Shown piece by piece: positions 24,079 to 32,399 of a DNA stretch of 64,000 nt; positions within the stretch are counted from its first letter, which is position 1; each line of letters starts with the position of its first letter. The DNA lies in the NCBI RefSeq assembly GCF_004348455.1, contig NZ_SMKA01000002.1:62001-126000 (forward strand). The letters are read 5' to 3'. The position numbers and the translations under genes are program-made. Origin of the DNA: Kribbella albertanoniae (GTDB lineage Bacteria; Actinomycetota; Actinomycetes; Propionibacteriales; Kribbellaceae). The notes beneath the pieces were generated by a model. The model saw only the letters and a program-made list of their open reading frames with translations. It searched no databases and was not told where the DNA came from.

Positions 24079-25511
24079 CTCGCCGGCCGCGTGGAACCGG
24101 CGCCGGTCAGGCGCTGCCGGTGGAACCGGAGGCGCAGTTGATCCACAGTCGTTTCGGGATGCCGGACCAGTTCGCTCACCACCCACAGGTACTGGTCGGT
24201 CAGCGCCTGGACCGTCGGCGGACTGTGCAATTGGTCGTTGTAGACGACTGCACCGCCGTCCCGGTTCAGGTTGACCACGAACCACGGCGCGCCCTTGTTC
24301 TCCCAGGCACGACGGATCACCGGATCGGCGCTCGGGAACGCGGTCGGCGCGACGCCGGCTGGACGCAGTGGCGGGACGTCGACGTCCTCGATCACGAAGC
24401 CGGGCATGTCCGGCTCCGGTACGGACGGCGCCCAGGAGCTGATATCGCTCTCGCGCAGCTGGTGATCCGGCCACGGCCGCTCGATGCTGTACCGCGGATA
24501 GACGGCGGCGGCGAGTTCGCTGTAGGGCAGCGGAGAGCTCAGCGCCGAGCTGATGGTGCGGTGCACCGCTTGGACGACATCGACCAGCCGGTCGCGCGGT
24601 GACACTGCTGCCGCGATGTAGTGCTCCTCCTCGAAGGACATCAAGGCGTACTTCTGCCAGCGCGCCCGGCGTCCCGAGTCGCTGGTGCTCACGACCGCGT
24701 CGGAACGACCGGTGACCAGGAGGATCAGCAGGTGGTGCGCGGCGAGCAGACACACGAACGGCGTGGTGCGAGCGGACCAGGCCAGCCGCTGGACGCCGTG
24801 CCCCTCCGGGACGGAGAACAGGATCGCCTGCCGGCTGTCCGGATCGGTCGACGACGTACTGGTTGCCTGGAGCAATGGGCTGCGTGGCATGTCGGTGAGA
24901 TGCTCGCGCCAGTAGCTCAGCCGGGCCGGATCGACCGCGAGGTTGTCCGTCTGCCCGGCGGCGATCTGTTCGAAGGTAGGGACCGTTGGCCGGACCGGAG
25001 GCAGGAGCCCGGCCCGGACGCCGCACTCGCGCAGGAGTTCGCTGATGAACAGAGCAACCGCCCAGCCGTCGCTGATGACAGTGGCGAAACAGGCGATCAG
25101 CAAATGTTCGTCCGGACCCAGCCGCGCGACGACGAGCTGCCAGAGCGGTCCGCGGCGGAAGTCGAAGTAGCGGGTCTGCTCGCGGTGCATCAACTCGCCG
25201 AGCCGCCGGTCCTGCGCCGGTCCGGGCAGGCTGGACAGATCGACCACGTCGATCGGCGGGTCCAGCTCCGGCGCGATCCGGATCCGGGGGTCGGTGCCGA
25301 CCGCGGTGAACGTCAGACGCAAGGGCTCGTGGCGCTGGGTCAACTCGTCCGCCGCGGCGCGGAGGACGCCGATGTCGAGCAGCCCGCGGACCCGCCGGCA
25401 GGCGATGATCTGGGCCCGGGCCACACCGGGATCGGCGCCGGACAGTCCGAGGATCTCCTCCCACTTCCGCTCCTGGCCGGGGCTCAGCGGCCGGCTGTCA
25501 TCGGGGTGCAT
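24075..25511 (-). CDS. Free-standing NRPS condensation-like domain, HHxxxDG degenerate
   Basis: A 478-aa protein with the condensation-domain fold and no other NRPS domain. It opens with RPLSPGQERKWEEILGLSG, has RRVRGLLDIGVLRAAADELTQRHEPLRLTF (C1-C2 region), and FRRGPLWQLVVARLGPDEHLL. At the active-site position HHxxxDGW it reads ATVISDGWA, so both histidines are lost while Asp-Gly-Trp remains. It may have an altered condensing mechanism, or serve as a carrier-protein-binding scaffold. The ATG at 25511 has no strong ribosome site. The promoter carries a SARP-type box, and the FAD gene is coupled downstream. Confidence 0.78.
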   Translation of the reverse strand: MHPDDSRPLSPGQERKWEEILGLSGADPGVARAQIIACRRVRGLLDIGVLRAAADELTQRHEPLRLTFTAVGTDPRIRIAPELDPPIDVVDLSSLPGPAQDRRLGELMHREQTRYFDFRRGPLWQLVVARLGPDEHLLIACFATVISDGWAVALFISELLRECGVRAGLLPPVRPTVPTFEQIAAGQTDNLAVDPARLSYWREHLTDMPRSPLLQATSTSSTDPDSRQAILFSVPEGHGVQRLAWSARTTPFVCLLAAHHLLILLVTGRSDAVVSTSDSGRRARWQKYALMSFEEEHYIAAAVSPRDRLVDVVQAVHRTISSALSSPLPYSELAAAVYPRYSIERPWPDHQLRESDISSWAPSVPEPDMPGFVIEDVDVPPLRPAGVAPTAFPSADPVIRRAWENKGAPWFVVNLNRDGGAVVYNDQLHSPPTVQALTDQYLWVVSELVRHPETTVDQLRLRFHRQRLTGAGSTRPAR

Positions 25512-25535
25512 GACCGCGACGATGCTCGGTCGCGA

Positions 25536-25551
25536 TACAGCCGGACTACAG
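25536..25551 (-). promoter_or_regulatory. SARP-type direct repeat before condensation-domain gene
   Basis: Minus-strand GTA triplets at 25547-25549 and 25536-25538 (CTGTAGTCCGGCTGTATC) are 11 bp apart, 25 bp before the ATG at 25511. On the plus strand a weaker GTG/GTA pair at 25598-25611, also 11 bp apart, precedes the GT8 gene. Confidence 0.6.
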
Positions 25552-25634
25552 CCGGGCTTGTCCGGCGTCGCGGTCTGCCGGCCGACATCGCGATCCTGTG
25601 TCCGGCCTGTATCCCGAGCTGTGACTGTCACTGC

Positions 25635-26540
25635 ATGACGAGACTGCCTGAGGTGTGGAACAGCCCGCCCAGCGCCATCACACAGGTGACCCCAGTGGTC
25701 TTCACGATCGACGAGGAGTACCTGGACCCTTGGGTCGTCACAGTGAAGTCGCTCGTGGCCGCGTACCGGCGGCGCGACAGCGCGCTCCCGCAGATCGTCG
25801 TCGTCAGCCAGGCCGAGTGCGGCCCCAGCATTCCGGCGCGGATCGAGGCGCTGAACGAAGGCCTCGGCTGCCGGATCGAGTTCCGGCGCGCGGAGCGGTC
25901 GATCATCCACCCGGAGCGGGACTCGCTGCGACTGCGCACGCTCTACCTGCGGCTGGCGCTCCCGGAGATCCTGGCCGACTATCGGCGGTGCGTCTACCTG
26001 GACTCCGATCTGATCATCCGCGACGTGCTGCACGAGCTGACGGCGCTCGATCTGGGCAACCTGCTGCTGGCCGCGGTCCGCGATCCGTACAACCCGATCC
26101 TGCTCGGCAGCGAGGTCTGGCCCGGGATGCGAAGTTTCGGGCTGACCGAGCAGACCCAGTACTTCAATGCCGGTGTGATGGTGATGAACCTGGAGCGGAT
26201 GCGGTCGGCCGACCTCTTCGCGACCTCGCAGCGGCTGATCAAGGAGCGGTACCGCGATCTGATCTGGCACGACCAGGACATCCTGAACGCGTTGTTCTCC
26301 GAGCGCTGGCTGCCGCTGGATCCGTGCTGGAACGCGTTCCCGTTCTCCGTGCTGCACCGGCTGCACCGCAGCTACGCGTCCGAGCACCTGACCAGTCTGC
26401 GCGATCTGTGCGACATCGAGCGACGTGCCCGGATCCTGCACTATGCGGTCAAGAAGCCGTGGCGGGACGGCTTCCCGGACAGCGAGGTCTACCGGGAGTT
26501 TCGGCACTACGAGGCACTCCCGCCGCGCGAGCCGACCTGA
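25635..26540 (+). CDS. Glycosyltransferase family 8
   Basis: A 301-aa retaining GT8 (glycogenin/galactinol synthase fold) enzyme. The GT-A signatures are PVVFTIDEEYLDPWVVTVKS at the N-terminus, the metal-binding DxD in YLDSDLII (Asp123, Asp125), FNAGVMVMNLERMR and WHDQDILNALF. It should transfer a sugar from a nucleotide donor, most simply the NDP-heptose made by the 29.3-33.4 kb genes, onto the aminocyclitol or the amino-acid part. It is the only recognisable glycosyltransferase in the window. The ATG at 25635 is the first well-placed start, since the longer upstream frame is shadow. Confidence 0.85.
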   Translation: MTRLPEVWNSPPSAITQVTPVVFTIDEEYLDPWVVTVKSLVAAYRRRDSALPQIVVVSQAECGPSIPARIEALNEGLGCRIEFRRAERSIIHPERDSLRLRTLYLRLALPEILADYRRCVYLDSDLIIRDVLHELTALDLGNLLLAAVRDPYNPILLGSEVWPGMRSFGLTEQTQYFNAGVMVMNLERMRSADLFATSQRLIKERYRDLIWHDQDILNALFSERWLPLDPCWNAFPFSVLHRLHRSYASEHLTSLRDLCDIERRARILHYAVKKPWRDGFPDSEVYREFRHYEALPPREPT

Positions 26541-26565
26541 TCGCCGACGCGGCCGCCTGGCGTGC

Positions 26566-27867
26566 TCAGGCGACGTACTCGGCCTCGGCGCCAAGTGACC
26601 GCAGGTCGCGGGCCAGATCGGTGTATCCACGGCGCAGGTGGAAGGTCTGCTCCAAGGTGCAGACGCCGTCGGAGATCAGTCCGGCCAGCGCGAGCGCCGC
26701 CGAACCACGGATGTCGTCGCAGCTGCCCAGGCTGGCGGCGCGAAGCGTCAGGTCGGGTACGCCACCGACCGTCCAGGTGGTGCTGCTTCGGGACCCGGAC
26801 GGCGTCGTGCGTTCGGGCGGCGCCGGGATGCCGAGCGGTCCGAGATTGCGAAGGAACTGGAGCCGGCGCGGGAAGACATCGTCGGAGATTTCGCTGCTGC
26901 CTTTGCTGCGGGCCGCCAGCAGCAACGCGACGAAGGGAATCCAGTCGCTGCTGAACCGTGGCTCGGACCCGGCCTCGATCCGGACGGCTCGGAGCGGTCC
27001 CGACCCCGGCGGATAGCCGACGGTCAGCCTTCCAGGGCACTCCGAGACCTCCGCGCCCATCTCTTCGACGACAGCCAGGAACCTCGGGATGCGGAGCGCG
27101 TCCATGGACCGCAACGTGACCCGGCCGCGAGTCAGCAGCGCCGCGGTCGCGTAGGTCACCGCGTGGATGCGGTCGCTCGAAATGGTCCAGCCGACGCGCT
27201 CGGGTGCCTGCTCGCTGCCCTCGATCACAACCTCGGGCAGGGTGCCAGCGATCGTGATTCCCTGGCCTCGCGCGCAGTCGATCTGATCGGCGCAGGACGG
27301 TTCGACGGAGCAGTTCGTCAGCACGCTTCGACCGGGCGCGACCGCGGCCGCGGCGACGGCGATCACCGTGCCTGTCATCGGCGGATAGCGGAAGTCGATG
27401 TCGGCCGGTGTGCGTCGCCGCCACTCGATGGTGGTCGTCCGGTCGCCGTCGTCGACGGTCGCGCCGAACCGGCGCAGGATGTCGACATACCAGTCGAAGG
27501 GCCGGTCGCCGATGAGGCAGCCGACCGGGGACGCCTCGATGACCACCTCGCCGGCGTGGTGCAGCAACGCGGGCAGCAGGCAGAACAACGAGCGTGATCG
27601 GGCCGTGAGCTCGCGCCGCAGCACGACCCGGCGAGGGGATCGCGGAGCCGCGAACCGGAGCACGCCCGACTCGTGGCCGACCTCTTCGAAGATCAGCTCC
27701 AGGGCTTTTCGAAGGGCCGCCGCGTCGATGTGGCCGGGCACGTTGTGCAGCGTTCCGGTGCTGCTCAGCGCCGCGGTCGCCAAACAGTGCGCGAACGAGT
27801 GTTTCCCGCCGTCCAGACGGAGCGCGGCGTCCAGCTGCCGGGTTCCGTTCACCTGCAATCTGGTCAC
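26566..27867 (-). CDS. MurA/EPSP-synthase-like enolpyruvyl transferase
   Basis: A 433-aa protein of the enolpyruvyl-transferase fold (two inside-out alpha/beta barrels). The MurA catalytic positions are retained: Lys22 in LDGGKHSFAHCL (Asn usually after the Lys is His here) and Cys117 in PVGCLIGDRPFDW, which matches the mobile-loop cysteine. The rest is far from housekeeping MurA. It may add enolpyruvate from PEP to a cyclitol, sugar or nucleotide hydroxyl, as NikO does in nikkomycin. The GTG at 27867 lies directly under a triple SARP-type box, supporting a cluster role rather than cell-wall synthesis. Whether it still uses PEP is unproven. Confidence 0.75.
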   Translation of the reverse strand: MTRLQVNGTRQLDAALRLDGGKHSFAHCLATAALSSTGTLHNVPGHIDAAALRKALELIFEEVGHESGVLRFAAPRSPRRVVLRRELTARSRSLFCLLPALLHHAGEVVIEASPVGCLIGDRPFDWYVDILRRFGATVDDGDRTTTIEWRRRTPADIDFRYPPMTGTVIAVAAAAVAPGRSVLTNCSVEPSCADQIDCARGQGITIAGTLPEVVIEGSEQAPERVGWTISSDRIHAVTYATAALLTRGRVTLRSMDALRIPRFLAVVEEMGAEVSECPGRLTVGYPPGSGPLRAVRIEAGSEPRFSSDWIPFVALLLAARSKGSSEISDDVFPRRLQFLRNLGPLGIPAPPERTTPSGSRSSTTWTVGGVPDLTLRAASLGSCDDIRGSAALALAGLISDGVCTLEQTFHLRRGYTDLARDLRSLGAEAEYVA

Positions 27868-27889
27868 GCTGAAATCATGACGCAGAAAA

Positions 27890-27916
27890 TACAGGCGGGA
27901 TACAGAAATGCTATGG
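27890..27916 (-). promoter_or_regulatory. SARP-type triple repeat before MurA-like gene
   Basis: Minus-strand ATA, GTA and GTA triplets at 27912-27914, 27901-27903 and 27890-27892 are in perfect 11-bp register, 23 bp before the GTG at 27867. Confidence 0.7.
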
Positions 27917-27939
27917 AGAATGCCGGTCGACGGCTTTCC

Positions 27940-27969
27940 TTGACGCTGTTTCGAGCAACGGAGTAATGT
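27940..27969 (+). promoter_or_regulatory. Housekeeping-type promoter for DNA glycosylase gene
   Basis: TTGACG at 27940-27945 and TAATGT at 27964-27969 are separated by 18 bp, close to the vegetative sigma consensus. No plus-strand SARP-type box is seen here. A start near 27976 excludes the GTG at 27974 and supports the ATG at 28010. Confidence 0.5.
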
Positions 27970-28009
27970 CGGCGTGAAATGCGAACCGGCCGATCGGGGT
28001 GATGGCAGG

Positions 28010-29299
28010 ATGCAGGCGATATCCGCCGGGACTGCGAGGCGGCTCGCTCTGGCCGCCCAGGGCTTCGGCGCCGACCGGTACGGAGCGCGGGTCCCGGCCG
28101 GGCAGTTGCGAGCGATGCTCGACCAGATCTCCGTCCTGCAACTCGACTCGGTCAACGTGCTCTGCCGCTCGCACTACCTGCCGCTGTTCGCGCGGCTCGG
28201 CGCCTATAGTCGCAACGAACTGGACGACCTCGCCTGGAGTGCGGACCGGGCTCTGTTCGAGTACTGGGTGCACCGCGCGTCGCTGGCGCGCCTGGCGTTG
28301 TTCCCTTTGTTCAGGTGGCGGATGGAGGCCGCTCGGGCGCATGTGTGGGACCGCGACATCCGGAACTGGCGACAGAGTTCGGATCCCGCGCTGCACGTCG
28401 GGCCGTCCGCGATCATCGAGGGCATGACGCGGATCTCGGCCGAACGACCGCGGTTGCTGGACGAGGTGCGGACCCTCGTCGACGACCACGGCCCGCTCAC
28501 CGCGGCCGAGGCCGAGTCGAATTCGCCGGCCGGGCCGGCCGGCGAGGGGGGACGAATGTGGAACTGGAACGACGCGAAGATCGCGCTGGAATGGCTCTTC
28601 TTCGCCGGTGAGATCACCGTCGCCGGACGCCGGGGTTTCGAGCGGGTGTACGACCTGACCGAGCGGGTGCTTCCGGCCGCCGTCGTGAAGGGCCCGGCGC
28701 CAGATCGTGAGACCGCCCAGCGGGAATTGCTGAAGCTGTCCGTCGCGGCCCAGGGAATAGCCACCGAGAAACAATTGCGCGAGTATTTCCATTTGCCAGT
28801 GTCGGACACCAGGCAGCGTATTTCCGAGCTGCTTGAATCCGGCGCCCTGGTGCCTGCCGTGCTCGAGGGCTCGAAGCGCAGGACCTACCTGGCGCCCGAG
28901 GTGCCGGAGCCCGCCGAGCCGCAGGCCCGAGCCTTGCTCTCACCCTTCGATTCCCTGATCTGGAACCGGGACCGCACCGAGGAGCTCTTCGATTTCCATT
29001 ACCGGATCAGCATCTACACGCCCGCGGCGCAACGGGTGCACGGCTATTACGTGCTCCCGTTCCTGCTCGGCGACCGGCTGGTCGCGAGGGTCGATGTGAA
29101 GGCGGACCGGCGCCGGTCGGCGCTGGTGGTCCCGTCGGCGCACGGCGAGCCGGAGATCGACCGGGCCGAGGTCAGCCGAGCGCTGGCCGCCGAACTGCGG
29201 CTGCTCGCCGACTGGCTGGAGCTGGATGAGGTGACGGTGCAGCGATCCGGCGACCTGGGCGCTCCGCTGTCCAAGGCGATGGCGTCGATCGGCGCATGA
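28010..29299 (+). CDS. YcaQ/AlkZ-family DNA glycosylase (HTH_42), probable self-resistance
   Basis: A 429-aa member of the winged-helix DNA glycosylase family that includes E. coli YcaQ (AlkX) and azinomycin-producer AlkZ. The N-terminal SAGTARRLALAAQGFG matches the family. The catalytic Q-phi-D motif is Gln44-Leu45-Asp46 in SVLQLDSVNVLCRSHYLPLF, the YcaQ-like version (AlkZ has Q-phi-Q). Later blocks include MWNWNDAKIALEWLFFAGEI and LSPFDSLIWNRDR. These enzymes excise bulky or crosslinked N7-alkylpurines. The stop overlaps the next kinase start (ATGA), tying it to the cluster, so it is the likely self-protection gene. It is expressed from a non-SARP promoter, so protection may precede production. 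Confidence 0.85.
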   Translation: MQAISAGTARRLALAAQGFGADRYGARVPAGQLRAMLDQISVLQLDSVNVLCRSHYLPLFARLGAYSRNELDDLAWSADRALFEYWVHRASLARLALFPLFRWRMEAARAHVWDRDIRNWRQSSDPALHVGPSAIIEGMTRISAERPRLLDEVRTLVDDHGPLTAAEAESNSPAGPAGEGGRMWNWNDAKIALEWLFFAGEITVAGRRGFERVYDLTERVLPAAVVKGPAPDRETAQRELLKLSVAAQGIATEKQLREYFHLPVSDTRQRISELLESGALVPAVLEGSKRRTYLAPEVPEPAEPQARALLSPFDSLIWNRDRTEELFDFHYRISIYTPAAQRVHGYYVLPFLLGDRLVARVDVKADRRRSALVVPSAHGEPEIDRAEVSRALAAELRLLADWLELDEVTVQRSGDLGAPLSKAMASIGA

Positions 29300-30318
29300 G
29301 TACGGAGGTCACCAGCCGCACCCCGTTGCGGATCAGTCTCTTCGGCGGCGGCACGGACCTGGACTGGTACAGCCGCAGTTTCGGCGGTCACGTCCTGAGC
29401 ATCGCCATCGACCAGTACGTCGACGTGGTGGTCCGTCCCACGGACTACGACGGCATCACGCTGATCAACCGCGGAGCCGTGCAGGTCTACGCGTCGGCCG
29501 ACGCGCTGCCGGCCGGTATCGTCCGGGAGTGTCTCGCGGTGGCCGGTGGCGGCCGCGGGATCGAGATCACCTGGAGCTCGTCGGTCCGGGCCGGTGCCGG
29601 GCTCGGCGGGTCGAGCAGTTTCACGGTCGGCCTGCTGAACGCTCTGCTGAGATACCGGGGCGGCTCGGCGTCGGCGGCCTGGCTCGCCGACCGCGCGTGT
29701 CATGTCGAGATCGATCGCCTGTCCGAGCCGATCGGCCGGCAGGATCAATACGCCGCGGCGTTCGGCGGCGTGAACTGGTTCCGGTTCGGGCCTGGCGTCG
29801 AGGTCGCGCGCGAACCGGTCGATATCGGCGCCGACTTCCTGGCGGCGGCGCGCGAGCAGATCCTGGTCGTCTCGACCGGCGGCTCCCGGCGTGCCGGTGC
29901 GATCCTGGCCGACGTCCGCGCCGGCGGCGCCGGCCGCTTCGAGGCACTGCACGCTCTGAAGCAGTTGGCCGTCCGGGGACGCGAGGCGCTGCTGGCCGGG
30001 GATCTGAAGGCGGTCGGCTGTTTGCTGGACGAGAGCTGGCAGCAGAAGAAACAACTGTCCGAGCGGGTGCACAACTCCTTCGTGGACCAGATCTATCGCG
30101 AGGCGCTGACGGCGGGGGCGTACGGCGGGAAGCTCCTCGGCGCCGGCGGGCACGGGTACTTCCTGCTGATCTGCCCCGCGCAGCGCCAGGCAGCGGTCCG
30201 GGCCGCGCTGGCCGAGTTCGACGAGCTGCCGTTCGCCATCTCGGCGAGCGGCAGCCGGACCGTTGCCCAACGCAACGTTATGCCCGGACCGCCAGATTGG
30301 CGTCGAGCCAGCCGCTGA
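29296..30318 (+). CDS. GHMP kinase (heptose/octose 7(8)-phosphate 1-kinase-like)
   Basis: A 340-aa sugar kinase of the GHMP fold, most like D-glycero-D-manno-heptose-7-phosphate 1-kinase (HddA) and LmbP. Features are RTPLRISLFGGGTDLDWY at the N-terminus, the ATP loop VRAGAGLGGSSSFTVG, GRQDQYAAAFGG, and the C-terminal GAYGGKLLGAGGHGYF. It would phosphorylate the anomeric hydroxyl of a heptose phosphate, preparing it for the phosphatase and nucleotidyltransferase. The start overlaps the glycosylase stop (ATGA), and the 3' end overlaps the convergent nucleotidyltransferase gene by 41 bp. Confidence 0.85.
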   Translation: MSTEVTSRTPLRISLFGGGTDLDWYSRSFGGHVLSIAIDQYVDVVVRPTDYDGITLINRGAVQVYASADALPAGIVRECLAVAGGGRGIEITWSSSVRAGAGLGGSSSFTVGLLNALLRYRGGSASAAWLADRACHVEIDRLSEPIGRQDQYAAAFGGVNWFRFGPGVEVAREPVDIGADFLAAAREQILVVSTGGSRRAGAILADVRAGGAGRFEALHALKQLAVRGREALLAGDLKAVGCLLDESWQQKKQLSERVHNSFVDQIYREALTAGAYGGKLLGAGGHGYFLLICPAQRQAAVRAALAEFDELPFAISASGSRTVAQRNVMPGPPDWRRASR

Positions 30319-31096
30319 CGCTGCCGCAGTCGAAATGCCGTCCCGCGAGCTGGTGAACCGCGACGACGTGGTCCCTGGCATAGCGGTCGATCGCCTGTGC
30401 GGCCACGAACTCACCGGTCCGCGGGTCGGCGGGCAGTTGATCGAGGGTGCCGAGGAATCCGGGTCCGAGCACCATCCTGGACACGAAACACAGATCCGAA
30501 TCGGTGCGGCCCGGCTCGGGTTTCTCGATCAGCCGCTCGAGCTCGAGCCGGCCGGCGGCCTGCCGTACCTCGACGATGCCGCAGGCCGATACGCGCTCCG
30601 GCGGCACCCGGACCACCTGAACAGCGGTCGACGAGGGCACTGCCGCGGCCGCCGCGGCGAGATCGGCAAGATCGTTGCCTTCCGCACGCAGGACGAGATC
30701 ATCGGACGACACGGCCATCCAGACGTCGTCGCCGATCCAGTCGCGCGCCGCCAGCAGGGCACAGGCCGAGCCGTACGGCGCAGGCTGTTGCCTGATCCAC
30801 GTCAGGCTCAGCCCGCGCAGACTCCGGTGGAAAGCCGCGACCGGTTCGTACCGGTCCAGACGCCCGGTCCGGACGAAGGACTCCCGCAAATCGAGATCCT
30901 CGCTGAAGTACCGCGGGACGAGGTCGTCGTCCGGCCGGAGCACCACAGCGATGTCCGTGAGGCCGGCGCCGGCGAGTTCGGCGACCAGGTGCTGGAGGAC
31001 CGGAACGGCCCCGACCGGAAGCATCGCCTTGTTCAGCACGGCCGCGACCGGGAACCAGCGGCTGCCCGAGCCCGCGGCGGTGATGACTGCCTTCAT
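30278..31096 (-). CDS. Sugar-1-phosphate nucleotidyltransferase
   Basis: A 272-aa nucleotidyltransferase of the GalU/RmlA-like type. The N-terminal KAVITAAGSGSRWFP loop with Lys23 (NKAMLP) binds the nucleotide, VSSDDLVL is the metal-binding strand, and RLIEKPEP and GEFVAAQAIDR are typical of UTP/dTTP-glucose pyrophosphorylases. It should activate the anomeric phosphate made by the GHMP kinase and HAD phosphatase. The base used cannot be read from the sequence. It is the last gene of a five-gene minus-strand operon (aminotransferase, epimerase, isomerase, phosphatase, this gene) joined by ATGA overlaps. Confidence 0.85.
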   Translation of the reverse strand: MKAVITAAGSGSRWFPVAAVLNKAMLPVGAVPVLQHLVAELAGAGLTDIAVVLRPDDDLVPRYFSEDLDLRESFVRTGRLDRYEPVAAFHRSLRGLSLTWIRQQPAPYGSACALLAARDWIGDDVWMAVSSDDLVLRAEGNDLADLAAAAAAVPSSTAVQVVRVPPERVSACGIVEVRQAAGRLELERLIEKPEPGRTDSDLCFVSRMVLGPGFLGTLDQLPADPRTGEFVAAQAIDRYARDHVVAVHQLAGRHFDCGSVSGWLDANLAVRA

Positions 31097-31728
31097 GTCC
31101 CGGCCAGAATCATCGCACCGGCGGCGGCCAGGTCGTCGACCACGGTGACGCTCCCCGGCGCCGCGCCGAGTTGCCGCTCCTGTCCGCGCCCGCGTCCGGT
31201 GCGGACCAGGACGCCGGGAACGCCGACCGCTCGCGCTGCTTCGAGATCGGTGAGACTGTCGCCGATCAGAACCGAACGCTCGAGTGACAAGGGCAGCCGC
31301 CGCGCCGCCGTACGGATCAGGCCGGCGGCGGGTTTGCGGCAGTCGCATCCGTCGACCGGAGCGTGCGGGCAGATCAGGGTGTGGACCGGGACCGACGATC
31401 GCGCCAGCAGGTCGACCAGGTGTTCGTGGATCTCCACTGTTTGCCGTAGTGTCAGTCGGCCGCGGCCGACGGCGGACTGATTGGTCACGATGACCAGGCC
31501 GAAGCCGGCCCGGACCAGATCGGTCAGGATCCGGGTGATACCGGTGAACGGAACCAGTTGATCGACGGACGTGATGTAGTCGTCGCGGTTCTCGACCAGG
31601 ACTCCGTCGCGGTCGAGGAAGACCGCGCCGGTGGCATCCGTCGGGTCGGCCCTGCAGACGGGACACAACGCGCGCAGGTCCGGCCGGCAATCGAGGACCA
31701 GCGGGCTGTTCCGCGTCCGGACGGTCAT
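31093..31728 (-). CDS. HAD phosphatase, GmhB-like (heptose 1,7-bisphosphate phosphatase)
   Basis: A 211-aa HAD-IIIA phosphatase. The nucleophile motif is FLDRDGVLVE (Asp39, Asp41), motif II is IVTNQSAVGRGR, and the zinc-binding loop reads CPHAPVDGCDCRKP with the expected cysteines and histidine. Motif IV is LIGDSLTDLEAA. This is the GmhB/HisB-N signature. It would remove the 7-phosphate from a heptose bisphosphate (LmbK does the equivalent on an octose). An extra N-terminal 33 residues carry a CPVC pair, not part of the core. It is coupled by ATGA to both neighbours. Confidence 0.88.
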   Translation of the reverse strand: MTVRTRNSPLVLDCRPDLRALCPVCRADPTDATGAVFLDRDGVLVENRDDYITSVDQLVPFTGITRILTDLVRAGFGLVIVTNQSAVGRGRLTLRQTVEIHEHLVDLLARSSVPVHTLICPHAPVDGCDCRKPAAGLIRTAARRLPLSLERSVLIGDSLTDLEAARAVGVPGVLVRTGRGRGQERQLGAAPGSVTVVDDLAAAGAMILAGT

Positions 31729-32399
31729 GCGCCCTGGCCGGTGGTGGTGTGTACGACCTGGTGCCGGCCGCGGACGAAGGTGGTCATCAGGTGGCCGATG
31801 CTGAGATGGATGTCTTCGGTCCGGCCGAACGAAGGATCCTTGGTGATGACCCCGATGGCGGCGTACTCCGCGACCGCGCCCGGTGACCCGAGGAGAGCGA
31901 CGATCTCCAGGTTGAGGGCGGACGCGGTCCGGCAGGCTTCGACGACGTTCGTCGATGTGCCACTCACACTCAGGACCACGAGGGCGTCACCCGGCCGGGC
32001 GGACTGCTGTAGCTGCTGGGCGAAGATCCGGTCGTAGCTCACGTCGTTGGCGATCGCTGTCATCCACGCGAGGCTGCCGGTCAGCGGGAGCGCACGGCCG
32101 CACCGCTCGGTCTCCGGACAGTCCGTCAGCGCCTGGCTGAGATCAGCGGCGATGTGGGTGGCCGTCGAGGCGCTGCCGCCGTTCCCGGCCAGGTAGACGT
32201 CGTGCCCGGTACTGAGTTTGGCCCAGATCAGCTCGAGTGCGTCGATCAGACCCGGGTCGGCCCGAAGCCGGTCGAGGTCCTCGATCAGTGTGCTGGTGTA
32301 CCGGTCGACGAGATCGTCCGCGTTCCGGAAGACATCCCAGCGCTCCTCGGTACTGCGGATGGTAGTGACGAACCGGCGCCGGTGGCTGCTCTGCGTCAT
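31725..32399 (-). CDS. SIS-domain sedoheptulose-7-phosphate isomerase, GmhA-like
   Basis: A 224-aa SIS protein of the GmhA family (LmbN core is a relative). The sugar-phosphate loop is LAGNGGSASTATHIAADLSQ, followed by DVSYDRIFAQQLQQ and VLSVSGTSTNVVEA; the C-terminal HLSIGHLMTTF helix carries the catalytic histidine region. It converts sedoheptulose 7-phosphate to D-glycero-D-manno-heptose 7-phosphate, the same metabolite the 19.7 kb cyclase is expected to use. It is coupled by ATGA to the epimerase and phosphatase genes. Confidence 0.87.
   Translation of the reverse strand: MTQSSHRRRFVTTIRSTEERWDVFRNADDLVDRYTSTLIEDLDRLRADPGLIDALELIWAKLSTGHDVYLAGNGGSASTATHIAADLSQALTDCPETERCGRALPLTGSLAWMTAIANDVSYDRIFAQQLQQSARPGDALVVLSVSGTSTNVVEACRTASALNLEIVALLGSPGAVAEYAAIGVITKDPSFGRTEDIHLSIGHLMTTFVRGRHQVVHTTTGQGA

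Noticed and set aside
22240-25464. 1074-codon flavoprotein open frame
   Set aside because: The upstream half is shadow of the condensation-domain gene; ATGA overlap at 24078 gives the start.
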